This document shows, piece after piece, positions 5,519-11,743 of a stretch of DNA of 11,743 nt. The stretch is from SCQX01 sp035720945. GTDB lineage: Bacteria; Pseudomonadota; Gammaproteobacteria; Burkholderiales; Burkholderiaceae_B. The first letter of the stretch is position 1. Each line of letters opens with the position of its first letter. The notes under the pieces are model-generated. The model ran no database searches and was not told where the DNA came from. It saw only the letters and a program-made list of their open reading frames with translations. Location: positions 1 through 11,743 of the forward strand of contig DASTNK010000097.1 of NCBI GenBank assembly GCA_035720945.1, given 5' to 3'. Both the position numbers and the translations under genes were made by a program.

Positions 5519-7042
5519 TCAGGCGATACTGACCACTGCTCTGCGCTTCCGCAGATAACGCAGCAGCGGAGGCAGGACCACAGTGGCGGCCGAGACGATC
5601 CACAACCCCTTGGCGATGTTGCTGTCAAAAAGAACATGCAGCTCACCATTGGTCATCGACAACGCGCGCCGCAGATTCTGTTCCATCATGTCGCCCAGCA
5701 CCACGCCAAGCACCATGGGCGCCATCGGTATGCCGGTCTTGCGCAACAGATAGCCTATACCCCCCAGGATCGCAGCCATGGCCAGATCGAAGGTTCCGGC
5801 GTTGATGGCGTAAACACCGATATAGCTGATCGCCAGAATGCCCGGCACCATGAGCCAACCCGGGACCTGCAACACCTTGGAGAACACCCGGACCATCGGC
5901 ACGTTCATCAGGAACAGCATGATGTTCGCGATGAACAGCGATGCCACCAGCCCCCACACGAGCTGCGGCTGCTGGTCGAAAAGTACTGGCCCCGGCGTCA
6001 GGTTGTAGAGCGTGAGCGCCCCCATCATGACCGCCGTGGTGCCCGAACCTGGAACACCCAGCGTCAGCATGGGCACGAAGGCCCCCACCGCCGACGCTGT
6101 GGCGGCTGCTTCGGGTGCGGCCACACCGCGCAGATCCCCCTTGCCGAACTTGGCGTTCGGGTCCCGGCTCTCGCACAGGCGCTTCTCATTGGAATAGGCC
6201 ACGGCGGATGCCACGCTTGCCCCCGCGCCCGGCAATACGCCCACGAAGAAACCCAGCACGGCGCTGCGCACGACCGTCCACCAGGTGAACATCCATTCGC
6301 TCACGTTGAACAACTTGCGACCGCTGGAATCGACCTCGACCTTGTGACCCGCCGTGACGCGTTCGAGCATTTCCAGCAGTTCCGCCACCGCGAACAGCGC
6401 GATGACCACCACCACGAACTGTATGCCATCGAACAGATGGACCGAGCCGAACGTGTAGCGATACACGCCGGAATTGGCGTCCACCCCGACGATGGCGATG
6501 GCCAGGCCCAGCAACGCCGACAGCGCGCCCTTGACCGGCTCGCTGCCGAGCAGGCTGCTCAGGCAGCAGAAGGAAAAGACCATGAGCACGAAGTATTCGG
6601 CCGGACCGAAGGCCAGGGCCCAGCCCGCGAGAAGCGGCGCAAGCAGCGTGATGCCGATGACGGATACCAACGAACCAAAAAACGCCGACCACGCCGATAG
6701 CGACAACGCCACGTTGGCCAGCCCCTTGCGCGCGAGCGGATAGCCATCGAGTGTGGTCATGATGGCGCTGGCTTCACCCGGCACATTGATGAGGATGGCC
6801 GTGATGCGCCCACCGTATTCCGCCCCTACATACACAGCCGCCAGCAGGATCAGCGCCGTTTCGGGTGGCAGGTTCATGGCGAAGGCGATGGGGATCAGCA
6901 TCGCCACGCCATTGATGGGTCCCAGTCCGGGCAACACGCCGACCATGGTGCCGAAAAAAGAACCCAGCGCCGCCACCAATAGATTGGACCACGACGACGC
7001 CACATCGAAACCGATACTCAGGTGCGCGAGAATCTCGCTCAT
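5519..7042 (-). CDS. tctA: Tripartite tricarboxylate transporter, large membrane subunit TctA
   Basis: A 507-residue integral inner-membrane protein with roughly 11-12 hydrophobic segments, the translocation subunit of the TTT family (secondary transport driven by an ion gradient). Family motifs are visible in two related halves: GVLPGLGP (35-42) and GVLPGAGA (268-275), plus NVPGEASAIMTTLDGYPLAR (86-105), APEAAATASAVGAFVPMLTL (309-328) and GVPGSGTTAVMMGAL (329-343). The length matches the usual 500 or so. The start ATG overlaps the tctB stop as ATGA, with GGAG at 7051-7054, 8 nt upstream, so the two membrane subunits are translationally coupled. It is the last gene of tctCBA and is followed by an intrinsic terminator. 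The substrate is set by TctC and is probably citrate or a related tricarboxylate. Confidence 0.96.
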   Translation of the reverse strand: MSEILAHLSIGFDVASSWSNLLVAALGSFFGTMVGVLPGLGPINGVAMLIPIAFAMNLPPETALILLAAVYVGAEYGGRITAILINVPGEASAIMTTLDGYPLARKGLANVALSLSAWSAFFGSLVSVIGITLLAPLLAGWALAFGPAEYFVLMVFSFCCLSSLLGSEPVKGALSALLGLAIAIVGVDANSGVYRYTFGSVHLFDGIQFVVVVIALFAVAELLEMLERVTAGHKVEVDSSGRKLFNVSEWMFTWWTVVRSAVLGFFVGVLPGAGASVASAVAYSNEKRLCESRDPNAKFGKGDLRGVAAPEAAATASAVGAFVPMLTLGVPGSGTTAVMMGALTLYNLTPGPVLFDQQPQLVWGLVASLFIANIMLFLMNVPMVRVFSKVLQVPGWLMVPGILAISYIGVYAINAGTFDLAMAAILGGIGYLLRKTGIPMAPMVLGVVLGDMMEQNLRRALSMTNGELHVLFDSNIAKGLWIVSAATVVLPPLLRYLRKRRAVVSIA

Positions 7043-7476
7043 GACACACGCTCCAGCAAGCCGAGCGGCAATACGACATCGAGCGCCCGATCAAACAGGA
7101 AATAAAAGGACACGCTCATGATCACTCCGCCGGCGGTGACCTTGGCCCAACCTCCGCCGAACAGGCGGCCCACCAGGATGGTGACCAGCGTCGTGGCGAT
7201 GATGAAGCCCAGGAGGTCAAACAACAAGGCATAGGCGATCGCGTAAACCACCATGAGCGCGATGCGGGAATTGGCGCCCGGCGGATTGCGCTCCGCGGTG
7301 TGACGGCCGCGGAACGCGAGCCACAGGCCGCAAAGCCCGATGCTCAGCGCCAGCAACATGGGAAAGGCGCGCGGTCCGACCGGCTCATACGAGAACGGGG
7401 CCTCGATGGTTCGGCCAAACCACGCCATGAGTACCGCGAACGCGATCGTGGTGATACCCAGGATACGGTCGGTCAT
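7039..7476 (-). CDS. tctB: Tripartite tricarboxylate transporter, small membrane subunit TctB
   Basis: A 145-residue protein with about four membrane helices, the poorly conserved small subunit that pairs with TctA. The family-typical motif YEPVGPRAFPMLLAL lies at about 30-44, between the first two helices. Two more hydrophobic stretches follow (ALMVVYAIAYALLFDLLGFI and the C-terminal GVIMSVSFYFLFDRAL region). I chose the ATG at 7476, four nt after the tctC stop, over an in-frame TTG at 7500 that would overlap tctC. It has no clear ribosome binding site, so coupling to tctC translation is likely. The 3' end overlaps tctA by 4 nt. Low-similarity TctB proteins are hard to name alone, but the position between tctC and tctA settles it. 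Confidence 0.93.
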   Translation of the reverse strand: MTDRILGITTIAFAVLMAWFGRTIEAPFSYEPVGPRAFPMLLALSIGLCGLWLAFRGRHTAERNPPGANSRIALMVVYAIAYALLFDLLGFIIATTLVTILVGRLFGGGWAKVTAGGVIMSVSFYFLFDRALDVVLPLGLLERVS

Positions 7477-7480
7477 AGCG

Positions 7481-8479
7481 TTACTTGCGGAGGAGGCCAA
7501 AGGAATCGGCGAGCTCGGCGTAACTCTTGACGCGCTGCCTCACGTACGCGTCGAGCTCGTTACCGGTCATGCGGAAGGGGAACAGACCCAGTTTGTCGCG
7601 CAATGCGTCGAACTTGGGATCTTTCTGCATGTCGCTGAACGCCCGGACCCACCAGTCGTACTCGGCATCGGTCACTTTGGGGCCAACGTAGAAACCACGG
7701 ATGATGGGCCACTCAATGTCGAAGCCCTGCTCTTTCGCGGTGGGGATGCCGGACATCTCGCCCGGCAGACGCTTGTCGGCGAATACGGCCAGCACCCGAA
7801 TGGGAGAGCCGCCCTTCATCATGGTGAAGGCTTCCGCCGCGTCACCCATATAGGCCTGGATGTGCCCACCGCGCAACGCTGTGTTGGCCTCACCGCCCCC
7901 TTCGAACGCCACGAAGCGCATCTTCTTGTAGTCCACCCCCGCGGCCTTGGCTGTGAGGGCGGCCTTCATCCAGTCCTGGCTGCCCACCGTGCCACCCGCG
8001 CCCAGCACGATCTTGCTGGGATCGGCTTTCAGCGCTGTCATCAGGTCTTGCAGCGTCTTGTAAGGGGAGTCCTTGCGCACAATGGCCACACCGAAGTCGG
8101 ACCCGACGGCGGCAAGCCACCGCACCGCGTTGGCGTCGTACTTGCCGAATTTCTTCTGTGCCAGATTCAGCAGCGAGCCCCCGGAAAAGGCCACGATCTT
8201 GTTGCCGGCGGCGGGGTCCTGGGCGACGATGTGGTTGTAGGCCACCGCGCCGATGCCGCCCGGCATGTAGATGATGCGCATGGGTTGCTTCAACTGGCCA
8301 GTGGCCTTCAACCCTTCCTGGGCCAGGCGACAGGTGAGGTCAAAGCCACCGCCCGGCTTGGCCGGCGCGATGCATTCCGGCCGCTGAGGCTCTTGCGCGG
8401 CGGCCGCGCCATTCAAGGCGAATACCATCGTGCCCAGCAGCATGCCGGTTGCAAGCGTACGCATGAATGCGTTTTTCAT
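7481..8479 (-). CDS. tctC: Periplasmic tricarboxylate-binding protein TctC (BctC type)
   Basis: A 332-residue extracytoplasmic receptor that captures the substrate in the periplasm and delivers it to TctAB. A signal peptide (1 to about 28, ending NGAAAA) has no lipobox, so the protein is soluble. The mature part starts with ECIAPAKPGGGFDLTCRL (35-52), the ligand-binding entry motif of genuine citrate-type TctC. It continues with MPGGIGAVAYNHIVAQ, VAFSGGSLLNLAQKKFG, GAGGTVGSQDWMKAAL and WPIIRGFYVGPKV, segments I recognise from Salmonella TctC and Bordetella BctC. Cys36 and Cys50 could form a disulphide. The start at 8479 is supported by GGAG (8486-8489) with a 6-nt spacer. It is first in tctCBA, and placing the receptor first fits its need for excess expression. 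Citrate or a related tricarboxylate is likely but not proved. Confidence 0.95.
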   Translation of the reverse strand: MKNAFMRTLATGMLLGTMVFALNGAAAAQEPQRPECIAPAKPGGGFDLTCRLAQEGLKATGQLKQPMRIIYMPGGIGAVAYNHIVAQDPAAGNKIVAFSGGSLLNLAQKKFGKYDANAVRWLAAVGSDFGVAIVRKDSPYKTLQDLMTALKADPSKIVLGAGGTVGSQDWMKAALTAKAAGVDYKKMRFVAFEGGGEANTALRGGHIQAYMGDAAEAFTMMKGGSPIRVLAVFADKRLPGEMSGIPTAKEQGFDIEWPIIRGFYVGPKVTDAEYDWWVRAFSDMQKDPKFDALRDKLGLFPFRMTGNELDAYVRQRVKSYAELADSFGLLRK

Positions 8480-8656
8480 TGGGGTCTCCGTGTAGGCGAA
8501 ATGAGTGTCTGAATATGCGCCGCCCCTTCCCTGGCGACGACTGATGCGGCGGATGACGATTTCGATTTCTTTGTCTATTCAACAAACCCGCCATTCGCAA
8601 AAACACGACAAGCCTACAGACCGGTTCCTTTCCAAAGGCTTTCAATTCCCGCCCGT
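8480..8656 (-). promoter_or_regulatory. tctE-tctC intergenic region, presumed TctD-controlled promoter and leader
   Basis: This is a 177-bp gap between two minus-strand genes with no clear terminator, so some read-through from tctE is possible. No good sigma70 promoter is visible. The direct repeat CGATTT-CGATTT (8557-8568; AAATCG twice on the minus strand) is a conceivable tandem site for an OmpR-type activator such as TctD. In the leader, GUCGCC and GGCGGC (8538-8533 and 8524-8519) can pair with one G-U, leaving AGGGAAGG in the loop. All of these are weak signals. Confidence 0.35.
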
Positions 8657-10090
8657 TCAGGCCGGTTCGCCGCTCTTCTGTCCGGAAACAAGGGTAAACA
8701 CTAGTGTTGCACGACACCCCCGGCCCTCGGACTCGAGACGGAATTCGCCGCGCAGTTGCTGCACGATGGCATGCACGATCGCCAGCCCCAGGCCCGCGCC
8801 CGATGTGTTCTTGCCGGCCTTGCCCCGTCGAAACCGCACCCCCGCCTTGGCGATGTCTTCCACGCTCATGCCTGGCCCGTCGTCATCGACCTGAATCAAT
8901 GCGCGCCCCGCTTCGGAACGGACACGCAACGTCACCACACCGCCCGTCGGCGTGTAGCGCAAGGCGTTGTCCAGCACGTTGACAACCGCTTCACGCAACA
9001 ACCATTCCGGCCCGCGCACGAGTACCGCCTCGTCCGGCCGCTCCAGCCCCAGATCGAGGCGGCGGGTGCGCGCGGTCGGGTACATGTCGCTGGCCACGGC
9101 GGCGGCCAGTTTCGCCAGATCGGTGAACTCCGCCCCACCCTCCTCCAGTGCCTGAAAGTCACGGACGCGCGCCAACGCCAGCATCTGGTTCGCGGTGCGC
9201 ACCGATCGATCCAGCCCTTCGCGCATCGCCCGGAGGACGGCGCGAAGCTCCTGTGGGTCCGATTCCCGCAAGGCATAGTCCAGTTGCGCGCGCAACACTG
9301 TGAGCGGCGTGCGCAATTGATGCGAGGCGTCATCCAGGAACTGGTTCTGCAGGCTTGCCTGCCGCGCGTAGCGGTCCATATGCAGGTTGATGGCGGTCAC
9401 CAGCGGTGCCACCTCGGCCGGCAGACCGCGCGCCTCCATCGGCCTCAAGTCGTCGATGCCTCGCCCCGCGACCTCCTGGCGCAACCGCGTCAGCGGCCTG
9501 ACCGCGAACAGCACCGCGAGCACAACGATCAGGATCACCAACAGCACGGCGGCCAGATCACGTTGGACCGACCGCCACAACATGGAATTGATGAACGCCT
9601 CGCGCGTGTCCACGTCTTCGCCGACCAAGACGACGACACGCCCGCTCGCGTGTCCATAGAGTGGCGGATCCATGCGACGCGCCATGGCGGCGATGCGCAC
9701 ATCCACGCCCAGATACCGGGTGGTGTAGAACACCGGAACGTTGGATATCAATGTGCCGTCCGGCAACGGCAGGCGCTGATTGCCGACATCGGCCAGACCG
9801 TCTTCGGTCATCACGCGGAAATAGACGCGCTCGTTGGCGGCTGTTTCAAAAAATTGAAGCATCAAGTACGGCAATTCCACTGACAGCCCACCGCTGGCCG
9901 TGGAGATCTGGTGATCGATCGCGCGCAACGCCCCTGTCAGCGAGCGGTCGTAGGCGAAGTTGATCTGCGCGCGCAGACGTTGGTTCGACAGGAACAGCGC
10001 CACCGTCAGGAAGAGCACCAGTGCGGGCACCAGTGACCAGAGTAATATGGACTTCAGCCCGCGGCTGCGCCCGAATTCAGTTGTATCCAT
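8657..10090 (-). CDS. tctE: Sensor histidine kinase TctE (BctE type)
   Basis: A 477-residue inner-membrane kinase. Membrane helices at about 12-34 and 179-197 bracket a periplasmic sensor domain (36-176). A HAMP-like segment follows (about 199-245), then HisKA with FLDDASHQLRTPLTVLRAQL and phosphoacceptor His257. The HATPase domain has N box NVLDNALRY (Asn375), a DDDGPGMS G1 box and a GAGLGLAI G2 box. The ATG at 10090 is chosen over a GTG at 10150, which would add 20 unusual residues and overlap tctD. No strong ribosome binding site is visible. It diverges from tctD and runs toward tctCBA. In Bordetella pertussis the citrate-loaded binding protein BctC signals through the homologous BctE, so substrate is probably sensed through TctC. 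The tctE name is based on context plus architecture. Confidence 0.92.
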   Translation of the reverse strand: MDTTEFGRSRGLKSILLWSLVPALVLFLTVALFLSNQRLRAQINFAYDRSLTGALRAIDHQISTASGGLSVELPYLMLQFFETAANERVYFRVMTEDGLADVGNQRLPLPDGTLISNVPVFYTTRYLGVDVRIAAMARRMDPPLYGHASGRVVVLVGEDVDTREAFINSMLWRSVQRDLAAVLLVILIVVLAVLFAVRPLTRLRQEVAGRGIDDLRPMEARGLPAEVAPLVTAINLHMDRYARQASLQNQFLDDASHQLRTPLTVLRAQLDYALRESDPQELRAVLRAMREGLDRSVRTANQMLALARVRDFQALEEGGAEFTDLAKLAAAVASDMYPTARTRRLDLGLERPDEAVLVRGPEWLLREAVVNVLDNALRYTPTGGVVTLRVRSEAGRALIQVDDDGPGMSVEDIAKAGVRFRRGKAGKNTSGAGLGLAIVHAIVQQLRGEFRLESEGRGCRATLVFTLVSGQKSGEPA

Positions 10091-10110
10091 ACACCACACC
10101 AAGATTCCCC
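10091..10110. promoter_or_regulatory. 20-bp head-to-head gap between tctE and tctD
   Basis: Only 20 bp separate the two start codons. There is no room for both promoters, so each must lie at least partly inside the partner's coding sequence. Possible ribosome-binding bases are poor on both sides (AAGA at 10101-10104 for tctD). TAATAT at 10043-10048 is a -10-like match for tctD but has no matching -35. Confidence 0.4.
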
Positions 10111-10809
10111 ATGCGCATACTTCTGGTCGAAGACGAAAGCGAACTGGCACGCTGGCTCACCCGCAGCCTGGCCCGGCACGGCGGCTTCATCGCCGACTGG
10201 GCCGACGACGCCGAACTGGCCGAGCGCCGTATGGCCGTCGAGGAATTCGACGCCGTGGTGCTCGATCTGGGCCTGCCGGGGATGGACGGCCAGACTTTCC
10301 TTACCCGGTTGCGGGCTCGCGATGACCGCACGCCAGTATTGGTGCTGACCGCGCGCGATTCCCTCGCCGAACGCGTTCACACGCTGCATCACGGCGCCGA
10401 TGATTTCCTGCTCAAGCCGTTCGTCATCGAAGAGCTGGAAGCACGGCTGGTCGCGCTGATACGCCGCAGCCGCGGCCGTCACCACCCCCGCCTGTCCCTT
10501 GGCGATCTGGCGCTCGACACCGCGGCGCAACGCTTCACCTTTGGTGGCCAGCCGCTACCTCTCTCTCCGCGCGAATTCGCCGCCTTGAAAGTGTTGATCC
10601 AAAAAAGCGGCGAACCCGTGTCCAAAGCGCAGATCCTGGATCGCATCAATTCCGACGACCACGACATCAACCCCGAGGCGGTGGAGGTGCTGGTGCACCG
10701 CCTGCGCAAAAAGCTGGCCGGCACCCCGGTGCGGATCGCCACGTTGCGCGGAATGGGCTACAGCCTTGAACTGGATCCGGGCGCGGACGCGCCCACGACC
10801 GGATCCTAG
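10111..10809 (+). CDS. tctD: Response regulator TctD, OmpR family
   Basis: A 232-residue transcription factor. The receiver domain (1 to about 115) has Glu7/Asp8, phosphoacceptor Asp52 in VVLDLGLPGMDG, Thr80 (LTARDS) and Lys102 (LLKPFV). The winged-helix domain (about 128-222) has LPLSPREFAALKVLIQKSGE and NPEAVEVLVHRLRKKL, and ends with RGMGYSLE. The ATG at 10111 starts the conserved MRILLVEDE; the longer in-frame extension upstream lacks similarity and runs into tctE. It is transcribed away from tctE and toward rpoC, ending before a twin hairpin. By analogy with the Salmonella and Bordetella systems it should activate tctCBA when the tricarboxylate is present. Function in this strain is inferred from gene context. 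Confidence 0.92.
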   Translation: MRILLVEDESELARWLTRSLARHGGFIADWADDAELAERRMAVEEFDAVVLDLGLPGMDGQTFLTRLRARDDRTPVLVLTARDSLAERVHTLHHGADDFLLKPFVIEELEARLVALIRRSRGRHHPRLSLGDLALDTAAQRFTFGGQPLPLSPREFAALKVLIQKSGEPVSKAQILDRINSDDHDINPEAVEVLVHRLRKKLAGTPVRIATLRGMGYSLELDPGADAPTTGS

Positions 10810-10827
10810 TACTGAGAGTCCAGACAT

Positions 10828-10861
10828 GGCAAAGCCCTGGCTGTGAGGCCAGGGCTTTGCC
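10828..10861. terminator. Bidirectional terminator-like hairpin between tctD and rpoC
   Basis: GGCAAAGCCCTGGC (10828-10841) and GCCAGGGCTTTGCC (10848-10861) form a perfect 14-bp stem with a 6-nt loop. The AAAGCCC/GGGCTTT arms carry short A and T runs within the stem, a common bidirectional design between convergent genes. There is no long U-run outside the stem, so efficiency is uncertain. It lies 18 bp past the tctD stop and 51 bp past the rpoC stop. Confidence 0.7.
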
Positions 10862-10863
10862 GG

Positions 10864-10885
10864 GCCGGGCCTCGAGAGGCCCGGC
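10864..10885. terminator. Second GC-rich hairpin adjacent to the rpoC end
   Basis: GCCGGGCCT (10864-10872) and AGGCCCGGC (10877-10885) form a 9-bp, almost all-GC stem with a CGAG tetraloop. It lies 2 bp from the previous hairpin and 27 nt downstream of the rpoC stop. RNA polymerase leaving rpoC meets this one first. With no U-run it is more likely a pause or RNA 3'-end protector that works with the larger hairpin. Confidence 0.5.
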
Positions 10886-10912
10886 ATACCGTTGGTGAAA
10901 CCCCGAACGGCG

Positions 10913-11743
<831 letters not shown>

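Noticed and set aside
10021..10110. Longer tctD with an upstream GTG start
   Set aside because: The extra 30 residues have no similarity to response regulators, which begin directly at MRILLVEDE, and the extension would overlap the tctE coding sequence.
10091..10150. Longer tctE starting at GTG 10150
   Set aside because: It would overlap the first codons of tctD by 40 nt and add residues that do not resemble a kinase N-terminus. The ATG at 10090 gives a normal start before the first membrane helix.

Overview
This GC-rich window looks like a betaproteobacterial chromosome, most likely Burkholderiales in the Alcaligenaceae (Bordetella/Achromobacter-like). That assignment is an inference from three things: the C-terminus of rpoC and the start of the str operon (rpsL-rpsG) on the same strand, a close TctC/BctC-type citrate-binding protein, and the family style of the regulators. 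Housekeeping genes sit at both ends. The rpoC 3' end enters at the right edge (10913-11743, minus) and rpsL-rpsG leave at the left edge (922-1, minus). About 10 kb of signalling and transport genes lies between them.

Left part: rpsL and partial rpsG form the start of the str operon. A strong predicted sigma70 promoter with an extended -10 lies at 1164-1193, followed by a leader of about 235 nt that carries an 11-bp hairpin. Diverging from rpsL is a tight plus-strand operon (1318-5145). It encodes an OmpR-family response regulator, a secreted LysM+FecR-domain protein, and a CHASE2-domain membrane histidine kinase. The first gap is 17 nt and the second 10 nt. I read it as a three-component envelope sensor; its ligand and targets cannot be read from the sequence.

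Middle: the 373-bp gap between the convergent kinase and tctA genes is structurally rich. It holds a C-rich, G-poor Rho-site-like tract, then a roughly 209-bp nested imperfect palindrome whose outermost 21 bp per arm are perfect, then a small hairpin, and finally a Rho-independent terminator for the tct operon. The palindrome is the least explained object in the window.

Right part: tctC-tctB-tctA (8479-5519, minus) encode a tripartite tricarboxylate transporter: periplasmic binding protein, small membrane subunit and large membrane subunit. Upstream lie its presumed controllers, the sensor kinase tctE (minus) and the response regulator tctD (plus). They are arranged head to head with only 20 bp between their start codons. 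A twin-hairpin region separates tctD from the converging rpoC.

Working model: TctC carries tricarboxylates such as citrate to TctAB and probably also reports their presence to TctE, which phosphorylates TctD to switch on tctCBA. The CHASE2/FecR/LysM operon is a separate signalling unit that shares the same insertion locus. No tRNA, rRNA, CRISPR array, insertion sequence or transposase gene was seen.
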